NCBI GenBank assembly: GCA_902623215.1
Contig: CACNSS010000002.1
Span: 1-64,000, forward strand
From: an uncultured Pelagibacteraceae bacterium
GTDB taxonomy: Bacteria; Pseudomonadota; Alphaproteobacteria; Pelagibacterales; Pelagibacteraceae
DNA length: 64,000 nucleotides
Reading direction: 5' to 3'
Shown: in pieces, positions 44,503-53,911 of the stretch
Layout: each line of letters starts with the position of its first letter
Position numbering within the stretch: position 1 is the stretch's first letter
The notes under the pieces: generated by a model
What the model saw: the letters and a program-made list of their open reading frames with translations, nothing else
The model's database searches: none
Told to the model about the DNA's origin: nothing
Program-made: the position numbers and the translations under genes

Positions 44503-44889
44503 TTAACCCGAATAGATAGGATTAATCAAATTTTTTTCGACTTTAAATTTCTTACATAAATCTGGGATAAATTCATATTTTATGAGTTTTTCTCCATTGA
44601 AATCTCTGAAACTAAAACAATAATAATCAATTTTATTAACTAAATTAATAGCTTTAACGACTGATAATGAATTTCTGATACCTGCAAAACTACCAGGTCC
44701 TCTATTAATATATATATCTGAAATTTTTTTTAAATCTAAATTTTTTGACGTTAAAAAATCGTTTAAAAGTATTATTAATCTCTCATAATTTTTTTTGCTA
44801 TTTTCATGGCTAACATTATAATTGTTACCGTTTACAATAATCATGAAAAAAACTTTATCACTCGCCGCATCTATTATTAGTTTTGTCAT
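44503..44889 (-). CDS. tsaB: Shortened TsaB (tRNA t6A synthesis)
   Basis: TsaB is the scaffold of the TsaB-TsaD-TsaE complex for t6A37 in tRNA. LIIDAASDKVFFMII is the first ASKHA strand pair and INRGPGSFAGIRNSLSVVKAIN is the TsaB signature; the end INPIYSG resembles the usual PxYLR terminus. It is only 128 aa against about 200-230, so most of the second ASKHA subdomain is missing, yet no frameshift is visible and both termini look natural. Its start lies inside the divergent deacetylase gene (47-bp head-to-head overlap). Confidence 0.8.
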   Translation of the reverse strand: MTKLIIDAASDKVFFMIIVNGNNYNVSHENSKKNYERLIILLNDFLTSKNLDLKKISDIYINRGPGSFAGIRNSLSVVKAINLVNKIDYYCFSFRDFNGEKLIKYEFIPDLCKKFKVEKNLINPIYSG

Positions 44890-45898
44890 AATTCAACTAT
44901 TTATTTTTACCAATTCTAATTCAGAAGAAAACAATACCAAATATTATGCAAAAGATAATGGTATTTTATCGATAATGTATCATAGATTTAACGAAAATAA
45001 GTATCCTTCAACAAATATCAAAATGGATATTTTTCAAAAACACATAAAAATAATTAAGGAACTTGATTATGAATTTTATAATCCAAAATTTTTTATAAAA
45101 GAATTTAAGAAACCAAAAAATAAGAAAAAAATTTTGATAACCATAGATGATGGTTTCAAGTCTTTCTACAATAATGCTTGGCCATATTTAAAGGAAAATA
45201 AAATTCCATTTATTTTATTCGTATCTACAGAACCAGTTGGTAAAAATGGTTATATGACTTGGGATGAAATAATTGAGATTGACAAATCTGAATTTGGTTA
45301 TATTGGCCATCATTCTCATTCACATGACTACCTAATTGATAAAAGCGAGGAAGAATTTATTAATGATATAGAGCTTGCATCAAAAATTTTCAAAAATAAA
45401 TTAGGATATGTCCCTGAAATATTTTCATATCCATTTGGCGAATATTCTCTTTTTATGAAACAATATATAGCTAAAAATTTTAAAATAGCTTTTGGGCAAC
45501 ATTCTGGAATTATTGATGTGAATAAAGATAAATTTGAACTACCAAGGTTTCCGATAAATGAAAAATATGGTGAATTAAAAAGATTTAAATCTATAATTAA
45601 TTATTTACCACTTGAGTATAGATCTTTAGAGCCAGAGGAAAAAAAAATAAATAAAAAGAACAATCCCCCACTAATGATAGTTGAATTTTTTAATGAACAA
45701 AAAAATATAAAGAATATTAATTGTTATTCTAATGATGGTGGTAAATGGAAAAAACCAAATTTAAAATTTGATATCAATAAACTTATCGTGAATTTTGAAG
45801 ATCCATTTATACCAAGAAGAGGAAGAATTAATTGTTCACTAATGGATAATGGAAAATGGCGTTGGTTTGGAACTCAATTTATCGTAAGCGAGAATTAG
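44843..45898 (+). CDS. Secreted polysaccharide deacetylase-family protein
   Basis: NodB-type carbohydrate esterase, likely periplasmic or lipid-anchored. Signal peptide MKKTLSLAASIISFVIIQLFIFTNSNS; catalytic Asp pair TIDDGFK; metal His in GHHSHSH; FSYPFGEYS. The ~100-residue C-terminal extension (Trp/Asn-rich, NCYSNDGGKWKKP) has no name that I recognise. The start at ATG 44843 is preferred since the signal peptide begins there. 351 aa. Its first 47 bases are antisense to the tsaB start. Confidence 0.82.
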   Translation: MKKTLSLAASIISFVIIQLFIFTNSNSEENNTKYYAKDNGILSIMYHRFNENKYPSTNIKMDIFQKHIKIIKELDYEFYNPKFFIKEFKKPKNKKKILITIDDGFKSFYNNAWPYLKENKIPFILFVSTEPVGKNGYMTWDEIIEIDKSEFGYIGHHSHSHDYLIDKSEEEFINDIELASKIFKNKLGYVPEIFSYPFGEYSLFMKQYIAKNFKIAFGQHSGIIDVNKDKFELPRFPINEKYGELKRFKSIINYLPLEYRSLEPEEKKINKKNNPPLMIVEFFNEQKNIKNINCYSNDGGKWKKPNLKFDINKLIVNFEDPFIPRRGRINCSLMDNGKWRWFGTQFIVSEN

Positions 45899-46974
45899 AT
45901 TAAACTTTCTAATTCTATACTTGAAGGAAGCAATTTTGCGTCGTCGAAATCCTGAAGATTATTTTGTTTAATAATTTTTTGTAAAACTTCAACATACTTT
46001 TCACCTGTTTCTGCATATTTATTTAAAAATTTGGATAGTATCATGCTATCTAAAGGTTTTCCCTCATCTCTCAATTTACCTCTCTCTTGTCTAAAATCTT
46101 TATAAGTTGAGTGTGTATTTAGATTTCTTTGATATGCTCTTACAGAGGCTTGAAGAACATTGAACTTCATTACTTTATGTCCCTCACTTTTATCAGCATC
46201 CTTTGGTTTTAATCCTTCACCCGACCAAGTCCACTGCCCAAATAATGCATTACCCTCTTGAGCAAATCTTGATGTTCCCCAACCTGTCTCTTTAGCAGCT
46301 TGTGCTAATGCAAGTGAAACAGGGATTTCATCCATTCTAATTTTAAGAGTTGATAAATCTCTCGAGGTAACACCGTATTGTTTATACTTTTTTTCAAGCC
46401 ACTTCTTTTCTAACTCTGTATTGTTGCTCTTATTTATAATACTAAAAAGTCTTTTCCTATCAATTTTTATATTACTATTTTCTTTTAAAATTAATGGAAG
46501 AACAATCTGAATAAAAAATTCTTTTCTCTTAGATGTGTTTTCAATCATTTTTATTTCATTTGGTAGCAAGGTTAAAGCAACTGGTTTTACCAATTTAGTT
46601 TCTCTTACATCTTTTAAAGTATATTTTGTGTCTTCAAATAATTGTTTTATAGTTGATGCATTTAGTCTTACGGTGTCACTTTCCAAATCATTTAAACTAA
46701 AAATATCAACCAATAAATCTTGCTCATTTAAAATGGTATCATTTCTCTCATTTTCACTTGAACCATTTTTAAGGGTGTAAGCTAAAACAGCTTTTGATTT
46801 ATTTTGAAAAGCCATATTCTTATTATTGGCAAAGTTCACTACTATTGGCATTGCATAAAAAAAAGTGATTAACAATATGGATGATATAAAAATTCTTGGT
46901 AATGAACCAATATGACTTCTTCTGTTAAAAAAATTTATTGATTTTACTTTTTTAGTAAAATTTCTTTTATACAT
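45895..46974 (-). CDS. Bax-type glucosaminidase-domain protein
   Basis: Membrane-anchored peptidoglycan hydrolase candidate, 359 aa. One N-terminal membrane helix (about 25-45), a helical middle, then the glucosaminidase-like domain with ALAQAAKETGWGTSRFAQEGNALFGQW; the Glu in AKETGWG is the expected catalytic acid. SVRAYQRNLNTH fits the Bax family. Its stop shares TTAG with the convergent deacetylase gene, so two cell-wall/envelope genes meet tail to tail. Confidence 0.83.
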   Translation of the reverse strand: MYKRNFTKKVKSINFFNRRSHIGSLPRIFISSILLITFFYAMPIVVNFANNKNMAFQNKSKAVLAYTLKNGSSENERNDTILNEQDLLVDIFSLNDLESDTVRLNASTIKQLFEDTKYTLKDVRETKLVKPVALTLLPNEIKMIENTSKRKEFFIQIVLPLILKENSNIKIDRKRLFSIINKSNNTELEKKWLEKKYKQYGVTSRDLSTLKIRMDEIPVSLALAQAAKETGWGTSRFAQEGNALFGQWTWSGEGLKPKDADKSEGHKVMKFNVLQASVRAYQRNLNTHSTYKDFRQERGKLRDEGKPLDSMILSKFLNKYAETGEKYVEVLQKIIKQNNLQDFDDAKLLPSSIELESLI

Positions 46975-46977
46975 AAC

Positions 46978-47517
46978 TTATATTGCCTCAACTTGTTTTA
47001 CCTCAGGTATATAATGACATAGAAGGTTTTGAACACCTTGTTTTAATGTCATTGTAGAACTCGGGCATCCTGAGCAACTTCCTTGTAATTGAACTTTAAC
47101 TATACCATCTTTAAATTCCTTAAATTTAATATCCCCTCCATCTCTTGCAACAGCAGGTCTAATTTTTTGGTCTAGAATTTTAATAATCTTTAATTCTATC
47201 TCCTCTAGATTTTCAGAGTTCTCATTTAAGTCTTTTTCCACGACGTATTCTTTACCTGCCGAATAAAAATCATTTATTAATGATATAATAATATGTTTTA
47301 TTTCCTCCCACTCAACTTCATCTTGTTTATTGACTGAAATAAAATCTTTTCCTAAAAAAATACTTTCTACACCACTAACAGAAAATAAATTTTTAATTAG
47401 TTCATTATTGGTCTCATCTTTTTTTGTAACTTCGAAAGAACCACTTTTAGAAACAGTCTTGCCAGGCAAGAACTTGATCGAGTTTGGATTGGGTGTAAAT
47501 TCAGACTGTACAAACAT
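46978..47517 (-). CDS. NifU-type iron-sulfur scaffold (Nfu)
   Basis: Carrier of Fe-S clusters to apoproteins. The N-terminal Nfu domain (FVQSEFTPNPNSIKFLPG) and the C-terminal NifU domain with CSGCPSS (the CxxC cluster site) and RPAVARDGGDI are complete. 179 aa, the mitochondrial NFU1-like form of alphaproteobacteria. Clients could include Nth, FdxA and MiaB in this window (inference). Confidence 0.92.
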   Translation of the reverse strand: MFVQSEFTPNPNSIKFLPGKTVSKSGSFEVTKKDETNNELIKNLFSVSGVESIFLGKDFISVNKQDEVEWEEIKHIIISLINDFYSAGKEYVVEKDLNENSENLEEIELKIIKILDQKIRPAVARDGGDIKFKEFKDGIVKVQLQGSCSGCPSSTMTLKQGVQNLLCHYIPEVKQVEAI

Positions 47518-47569
47518 AATTTATATATAGTCAATAATTTTTAAAATGAAACTTGTTTGTATTTTATAT

Positions 47570-48571
47570 TTAAAAACCCATGATTTCTTGAATTTTTTTA
47601 ACCTTTTCTGATGCAATCTTATCAGCTTTTTGACGTCCACTATCCAATATCTGGTCTAAAAAACTTTTTTCTTTTAAAAGTTTTTTAATTTCATTCGATA
47701 TAGGGATAATTTTATCAACTAAAACTTGTGATAAATTTTCTTTGAATTCAGAAAAATTTTTTCCAGAAAATTTATCAATTGTATCATCTAAATTTACGTC
47801 AATTATACTAGAATAAATACTCATCAAATTTTTAGCCTCAGGTCTTTTTTCTAAATCTGCGCTTGTAGCTGGTAATGGCAAAGTATCAGTTTTTGCTTTT
47901 TTGATTTTATTAATTATTTGATCTTTATTATCAGTTAAATTTATTCTACTCAGATCTGATAATTCAGATTTACTCATTTTTTTTGTTCCATCTCTTAAAC
48001 TCATAATTCTAGAAAACTTTTTTTGAATTAATGGCTCAGGTATTTTGAAAAACTCATCAACATTGAAATCATTATTAAATTTTTGTGCGATATCTCGACA
48101 AAGTTCTAAATGTTGCTTTTGGTCGTCTCCAACAGGTACGTGAGTGGTGTCATATAGTAGGATATCCGCTGCCATTAAAACAGGATATGAGTATAGACCA
48201 ATACTTGCTTTTTCTTTATCTTTGCCAGCTTTCTCCTTAAATTGTGTCATTCTGTTAAGCCATCCCATCCTAGCCACACAACTTAGTATCCAAGCAGTTT
48301 CTGAATGAGCGCTCACGCTTGACTGATTAAATATAATACTTTTTTTGGGATCTATACCGCTTGCAATAAAAGTTGCAGCAGTTTCATAGATATTATCTTT
48401 CAATTTTTTTGGATCTTGAGCAACTGTGATAGCATGAAGATCGACAATACAAAATATACACTCATTTTGGTCTTCGTTATTTAGCTTAACAAAATTTTTA
48501 ATCGCACCCAAATAATTTCCAAGATGGAGATTCCCGGTAGGCTGTACACCTGAAAAAATTTTTTTTCCCAT
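47570..48571 (-). CDS. trpS: Tryptophanyl-tRNA synthetase
   Basis: Class I synthetase. The HIGH-like motif is [24 protein letters not shown] carries KMSKS, and [15 protein letters not shown] is the Trp-binding helix. 333 aa. It lies 2 bp after murJ. Confidence 0.96.
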   Translation of the reverse strand: MGKKIFSGVQPTGNLHLGNYLGAIKNFVKLNNEDQNECIFCIVDLHAITVAQDPKKLKDNIYETAATFIASGIDPKKSIIFNQSSVSAHSETAWILSCVARMGWLNRMTQFKEKAGKDKEKASIGLYSYPVLMAADILLYDTTHVPVGDDQKQHLELCRDIAQKFNNDFNVDEFFKIPEPLIQKKFSRIMSLRDGTKKMSKSELSDLSRINLTDNKDQIINKIKKAKTDTLPLPATSADLEKRPEAKNLMSIYSSIIDVNLDDTIDKFSGKNFSEFKENLSQVLVDKIIPISNEIKKLLKEKSFLDQILDSGRQKADKIASEKVKKIQEIMGF

Positions 48572-48573
48572 AG

Positions 48574-50103
48574 CTAATACTTTAGTTTAATATCACCATA
48601 TTTAAAAGCTTTGATAAATAATGAAAAACTCAAATAAAATACAAGACTTAAAAAGGATGATAATATTAAATAAATAGATTTTAAATTATATTGATATATC
48701 AATTTATTTTCAAAAAATAAAATTAAATAATTAAAAAATATTCCCATAAGGATAGAAGCCAGAAGTATCTTTAAAAATTTAACAAAAAATAAATCATTGA
48801 AACTAAATAAATTATTATTTTTTAAATAAACAAATAATACAATTGCATTAAACCAAGATGAAATTGTCGTAGCTATAGGAATTATTATGAAACCAATGTC
48901 TCTGAAAAAATAAATACTTATTAATATATTTAAAATTACAGAGATTAATGAAATATAAAAAGGTGTTTTAGTATCCTGATTTGCGAAAAAAAATGTTGAG
49001 AATACTTTAATTAATGCGAATGCTGGCAGTCCTAAACCAAAATAGTAAAGTGCGTTTGCTGAGTTAGTTACTGAAAGTTCGTCAAAAAAACCATAACCAA
49101 ATAATGCAGAAATAATTTGTTCTGATCCTACAATTAAAGCAACTGAGGCAGGTAAACTTAAAAACATACTAAGCTCAAGTGCTTTATTTTGAAGTAAAAG
49201 TATTTTGTTTTTTTTTTTTAAAAAAACATGTTTAGAAAGTTGTGGTAAAACAACAACTCCAATTGCTATTCCAGCTATTGCTAGGTTTATTTGATAAATT
49301 CTATCAGCATAGTATAGATAAGATACGGCACTAGCTTGAAAAGATGCAATTATAGTGCCTACTAAAATATTAATTTGCGTAACACCAGATGAGAAAATAC
49401 TAGGTAAAAGTTTTTTAAAAAAAAATCTAACCTTATTATTAATTTTGAAATTAAAACTAAATTGAATAGTATAAAATTTTTTTGTAAATTGATATAAGAA
49501 AACAAGCTGTAATATTCCTGCTCCTGAAACTCCATATGATAGATAATAAACCAGTTCATCGTTGAGAAATTTACCAAAAAATAAAATAGATATTAAAACG
49601 ATATTAAGAATTATTGGTGCTGCAGATGCAGCAGCAAATTTGTTGTGTGAATTAAGAATTGCTGCAAAAAAAGAGGATAAGCTCACGAACATTAAAAATG
49701 GAAGAGTTATCCTGGTTAAATTTACAGCTAATTGAATTTTTTCGGAATTATCAGCAAAACCTGGTGCTATTAATCTCACAAAAGCTGGCATGAAAACTTC
49801 AATAATTAAAACTAAAAACAATAGACCTAAAAATAATAAATTAAAAATTTCGCTTGCAAATTTTTGTGATCCGGATTTTTTTTTCACCAATTCTGAAGTA
49901 TAGCTTGGTATAAAAGCTGCATTAAAAGTTCCCTCTGAAAATAATCTTCTAAAAGTATTAGGTATTCTGAATGCCACAAAAAAAACATCTGCTAAAAAAC
50001 TTGTTCCAAGAAAAATTGCTATCAAAACATCTCTTAAATAACCAAGTAATCTGCTGATAATAGTATAAAAACCAAAAGTCCCTGTTGACTTAACTAAATT
50101 CAT
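48574..50103 (-). CDS. murJ: Lipid II flippase MurJ
   Basis: Inner-membrane MOP-superfamily flippase moving lipid II to the periplasm. About 14 membrane helices; [30 protein letters not shown] is the MurJ signature near the N-terminus. 509 aa. Same strand as trpS downstream; divergent from maeB with 50 bp between. Confidence 0.94.
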   Translation of the reverse strand: MNLVKSTGTFGFYTIISRLLGYLRDVLIAIFLGTSFLADVFFVAFRIPNTFRRLFSEGTFNAAFIPSYTSELVKKKSGSQKFASEIFNLLFLGLLFLVLIIEVFMPAFVRLIAPGFADNSEKIQLAVNLTRITLPFLMFVSLSSFFAAILNSHNKFAAASAAPIILNIVLISILFFGKFLNDELVYYLSYGVSGAGILQLVFLYQFTKKFYTIQFSFNFKINNKVRFFFKKLLPSIFSSGVTQINILVGTIIASFQASAVSYLYYADRIYQINLAIAGIAIGVVVLPQLSKHVFLKKKNKILLLQNKALELSMFLSLPASVALIVGSEQIISALFGYGFFDELSVTNSANALYYFGLGLPAFALIKVFSTFFFANQDTKTPFYISLISVILNILISIYFFRDIGFIIIPIATTISSWFNAIVLFVYLKNNNLFSFNDLFFVKFLKILLASILMGIFFNYLILFFENKLIYQYNLKSIYLILSSFLSLVFYLSFSLFIKAFKYGDIKLKY

Positions 50104-50153
50104 AAATCATATTAGTCTTAATTTTACCCCATTTGTACACCTAATTAACATAA

Positions 50154-52436
50154 ATGAAAAAAACAAAAATTGATCATTACACTGATAAAGAAGCTTTAGA
50201 TTTTCATAAAGAAAAAAAGCCGGGCAAGATCGAGATATCTTCCTCAAAAAATATGACCACAAAAAGAGATTTGGCTTTAGCATATTCTCCTGGGGTAGCA
50301 GCTCCTGTAAGGGCGATAAGTGAAAATCCAGAAGCAGCATTTGATTATACTAGTAAAGGAAACCTCGTTGCAGTTATTAGTAACGGGTCTGCAATTTTAG
50401 GCATGGGAAATTTAGGTGCATTAGCATCTAAACCAGTTATGGAAGGAAAGGCTGTTTTATTTAAAAGGTTTGCCGATATAGACTCTATTGATTTAGAGAT
50501 AGATTCAGAAAACACAGAAGAGATCATAAATAGCATAAAAAATTTTGCTCCTAGCTTCGGTGGCATCAATCTGGAAGATATTGCTGCACCTGATTGTTTT
50601 ATTATTGAGGATAAGCTGAAAGAAATTCTAGATATACCTGTATTTCATGATGATCAGCATGGTACCGCAATTATCACAACCGCAGCATTAATTAATGCAT
50701 TAGATATCAGTAAAAAAAAAATTGATAAAGTAAAAATAGTTGTAAATGGTGCTGGTGCTTCAGCAATGGCTTGTGCAAATTTATTTAAAAAATCTGGTGT
50801 ACCAAATGGAAACATCACCATGGTAGATAGAAAAGGTGTAATTTACAAAGGTAGAGAAAATTTAAACCAATGGAAATCAAGTCATGCAATTGAGACAGAA
50901 CACAGAACTTTAAGTGATGCGATTGATAATGCTGATGTTTTTTTAGGATTATCTGCAAAAGGAACATTAACAAAAGCGATGGTAAAAAAGATGGCAAAAA
51001 ATCCAATAATATTTGCCTGTGCAAATCCTGATCCTGAGATTACACCTGAGGAAGTTGAGGAGGTTAGAAATGATGCGATAATAGCTACGGGAAGATCGGA
51101 TTACGCGAACCAGGTTAATAATCTTATAGGTTTTCCTTATATATTTAGAGGAGCATTAGACGTAAGAGCAAAAACAATAAATGAAGAAATGAAAGTTGCC
51201 GCTGCACTTTCGATTGCAAATTTAGCAAAGGAAGATGTACCAGATGAAGTCGTTGCAGCGATGGGAGGTGAAAGACCTCATTATGGAAAAGATTATATAA
51301 TACCATCAACCTTTGACCCAAGATTGATAAGTGTTATCCCGGCAGCTGTAGCTAAAGCTGCGATGGAAACTAAAGTCGCTAGAATTAATATTAAAGATTT
51401 TGATGTTTATAAAGATCAACTCAAACAAAGGCTAGATCCAACTGTTACAATTTTACAAGGTGTAAATAATTATATTAAGAAAAAACAAAAAAAAGTTGTA
51501 TTTGCAGATGGTGAAGATGAAAATATGTTGAAAGCTGCAATTGCATTTAAAAATTCTAAATTGGGAATTCCAATTTTAGTTGGAAAAGAAGAGCTAATTA
51601 AAAACCAGATTAAAAAAATTGGTTACAATGAAGATTTTGATATTGAGGTTGTAAACTCTAAAGATAAGGAGAAAAGAGAGAAGTATGTAAAATATCTTTT
51701 TAAAAGACTCCAAAGAGAAAAAGGAATGTTGGAAAGGGACTGTGATAGACTAATTAGAAATGACAGGGTAATTTGGGCATCTTGCATGGTTGCTAGCAAT
51801 GATGCAGATGCAATGGTTACAGGTAATACAAGACGATATTCCTCATCACTTGAAAAAATTATCCAGGTAGTAGATCCAAGACCTGGGGAAATCATGTTTG
51901 GCTTAAATTTGGTTGTTAATAGAGGTAAAACAATTTTTATTTGTGATACGTCAGTTATTGAATATCCCGACTCAAAACAATTAGCTGAAATGGCAAAATC
52001 TGCAGCAAGAGTTGTAAAACTTTTCGGATTTGACCCAAAAGTAGCTTTTTTATCACACTCTACTTTTGGTGAACCAGCTACAGAAAGAACAAAAAGATTA
52101 AGCGATGCAGTTGAAATTCTTAAAAAAGATAAAGTCGATTTCAAATTTGACGGAGAAATGCAACCAGATGTGGCTTTGGAAGAAATTTATAAAGAATTAT
52201 ATCCATTCTCTGAAATAGTTGGGAATTCAAATGTCTTAATAATGCCTAGTCAACATAGCGCAGCAATTTCATACAAAATGATTAAATCTATGAGCAGGGC
52301 AAAAGTAATTGGACCATTGCTGATTGGTTTAGGTTTACCAATTGAGATAGCCCCATTGAGATCATCTACGTCTGAAATTTTAAATTTAGCATCGATAGCT
52401 GCTTATTCTGCCGATGTTATTAAATATAATAAATAA
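50154..52436 (+). CDS. maeB: NADP-type malic enzyme with C-terminal phosphotransacetylase-like domain
   Basis: Decarboxylates malate to pyruvate with NAD(P)H. The malic N-domain has AYSPGVAAPV and FHDDQHGTAI; the NAD domain VVNGAGASAMACANL. From about residue 430 the PTA-like domain follows (FADGEDENMLKAA ... MPSQHSAAISYKM), which in homologues is regulatory and not catalytic. 760 aa. Supplies pyruvate and reducing power. Confidence 0.95.
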   Translation: MKKTKIDHYTDKEALDFHKEKKPGKIEISSSKNMTTKRDLALAYSPGVAAPVRAISENPEAAFDYTSKGNLVAVISNGSAILGMGNLGALASKPVMEGKAVLFKRFADIDSIDLEIDSENTEEIINSIKNFAPSFGGINLEDIAAPDCFIIEDKLKEILDIPVFHDDQHGTAIITTAALINALDISKKKIDKVKIVVNGAGASAMACANLFKKSGVPNGNITMVDRKGVIYKGRENLNQWKSSHAIETEHRTLSDAIDNADVFLGLSAKGTLTKAMVKKMAKNPIIFACANPDPEITPEEVEEVRNDAIIATGRSDYANQVNNLIGFPYIFRGALDVRAKTINEEMKVAAALSIANLAKEDVPDEVVAAMGGERPHYGKDYIIPSTFDPRLISVIPAAVAKAAMETKVARINIKDFDVYKDQLKQRLDPTVTILQGVNNYIKKKQKKVVFADGEDENMLKAAIAFKNSKLGIPILVGKEELIKNQIKKIGYNEDFDIEVVNSKDKEKREKYVKYLFKRLQREKGMLERDCDRLIRNDRVIWASCMVASNDADAMVTGNTRRYSSSLEKIIQVVDPRPGEIMFGLNLVVNRGKTIFICDTSVIEYPDSKQLAEMAKSAARVVKLFGFDPKVAFLSHSTFGEPATERTKRLSDAVEILKKDKVDFKFDGEMQPDVALEEIYKELYPFSEIVGNSNVLIMPSQHSAAISYKMIKSMSRAKVIGPLLIGLGLPIEIAPLRSSTSEILNLASIAAYSADVIKYNK

Positions 52437-52437
52437 T

Positions 52438-53031
52438 CTAATTTTTTTGAATTCTTAAGTTATCGACAAGTAATATACTTGCGATTACATTTTCTACGTC
52501 TAAAATTTCATTTGCTTCTTTAATTACTGCATCCTTTTCATCTTTTGTCGTTGCTATACCATAGATATAAATTTTTTTCTTATACGTATCTATTTGGTAA
52601 TTGGTAGCCTTTATTATATCATTAAATATCAATGCTGTTCTTAATTGTGAAGTAATGAGTAAATCTTTTGCAGATTGTTTAAAATTAAAATCTTCTTTAA
52701 TTTTTAAATCATTTTTTACAGATCTCACTCCTTGAGTTTCCCATGCAAGCTTTGTTAATTTAAGTTTTTCCTCTGGATCTTCAACTTTACCAGTTATAAA
52801 TATTCTACCATCTATAACCTTTGTTTTAACAGACAAAAAATAATTTTTGTCTAATAGTAAAATTCTCGCACTTAAATTTTTCTGCATTATTGAGTCATCA
52901 ATTTGTGTTCCAAGAGATCTTGGGTCTATTGCTACGCTAACTCCAGTTCCAAATATTCCAGTCGACGATACTCCAACACATCCACTAAAAACAAGTCCAA
53001 TCAAAAAAATTAATACAATTTTAGCTTTCAT
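52438..53031 (-). CDS. BON-domain outer-membrane lipoprotein
   Basis: A 197-aa lipoprotein. The start at ATG 53031 gives MKAKIVLIFLIGLVFSGCVG with lipobox VFSGC; two BON domains follow (KTKVIDGRIFITGKVEDPEEK and QIDTYKKKIYIYGIATTKDE). The layout resembles DolP (YraP), an anionic-lipid-binding outer-membrane maintenance protein, and it sits next to rsmI and an LpoA-like gene as yraP does in E. coli. The function is inferred from that. Confidence 0.85.
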   Translation of the reverse strand: MKAKIVLIFLIGLVFSGCVGVSSTGIFGTGVSVAIDPRSLGTQIDDSIMQKNLSARILLLDKNYFLSVKTKVIDGRIFITGKVEDPEEKLKLTKLAWETQGVRSVKNDLKIKEDFNFKQSAKDLLITSQLRTALIFNDIIKATNYQIDTYKKKIYIYGIATTKDEKDAVIKEANEILDVENVIASILLVDNLRIQKN

Positions 53032-53881
53032 TCTTAATATCAACACAATACTTATAAATTATTTTTTTTGAAATTGGATTATTTTGATAGATAAGGTTAG
53101 TGATTTCTTTTATGCTAAGTTTATTAATCATCTTTTTAATTGTTCTTTTATCTGATTCACTCAATTCATGCGATTTTTTTTTGTTTAATTTCTCTGAAAT
53201 TACAATTGTTAATTCACCCCTTAAATTTTTCTCAAAAAGTTTTAATTCATCAATATCTAGTCTAATAAATTCCTCATATAATTTTGACATTTCTCTACAA
53301 ATTAAAATTTTCCTACCAGAAAATTCCTTTTTTAAATAAGGTATTATCTTGTTAATTTTTTTTGCCGAAATGAAAAAAATTATAGAACTATCTAATTTTT
53401 TTGTAGTCTCTATGATCTTTAATATTTCACGATTTTTTTCTGGAAAAAAACCGTAGAAAAAAAATTTATCTGAAAACCCACTCACCGACAATGCTGTTGT
53501 AACTGCAGATGGACCTGGTAACGGAATAATTTCAATCTCATTTTTCACGCATTCCTTTACCAATAAGCTTCCTGGGTCTGAGATGTTTGGTGTTCCAGCA
53601 TCTGAGATCATCGAAACTGTTGAGCCTTTTTTCAATATTTTGATAATTTTTGGTAAATTTTTTCTTTCATTAAACTTATGATTTGTAATTAATTCTGCAT
53701 CAATCTTATATTTATTTAATAAATTTTTGGAAACTCTAGTGTCTTCACATAATATAAAATCAGATTTTTTTAAGGTTTCTAAGGCTCTAAAAGTTATATC
53801 GTTTAAATTACCTATTGGGGTTGGTACTAAATATAAGCCTTTTTTAAATTCTTTGTTAGTTGTTTTAGAATTTACAATCAT
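53021..53881 (-). CDS. rsmI: 16S rRNA 2'-O-ribose C1402 methyltransferase
   Basis: SAM-dependent tetrapyrrole-methylase-fold enzyme. LYLVPTPIGNLNDITFRALETL and CEDTRVSKNLL are diagnostic; SDAGTPNISDPG and PLPGPSAVTTALSVSG follow. ATG 53881 (MIVNSKTTNKEF) is preferred to 53908; either leaves the core intact. 286 aa. Its end overlaps the BON gene by 11 bp. Divergent from the LpoA-like gene, as in E. coli; yraN is absent between them. Confidence 0.94.
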   Translation of the reverse strand: MIVNSKTTNKEFKKGLYLVPTPIGNLNDITFRALETLKKSDFILCEDTRVSKNLLNKYKIDAELITNHKFNERKNLPKIIKILKKGSTVSMISDAGTPNISDPGSLLVKECVKNEIEIIPLPGPSAVTTALSVSGFSDKFFFYGFFPEKNREILKIIETTKKLDSSIIFFISAKKINKIIPYLKKEFSGRKILICREMSKLYEEFIRLDIDELKLFEKNLRGELTIVISEKLNKKKSHELSESDKRTIKKMINKLSIKEITNLIYQNNPISKKIIYKYCVDIKNES

Positions 53882-53911
53882 ATTTATGTATAAATAATAT
53901 AATATCATTAA

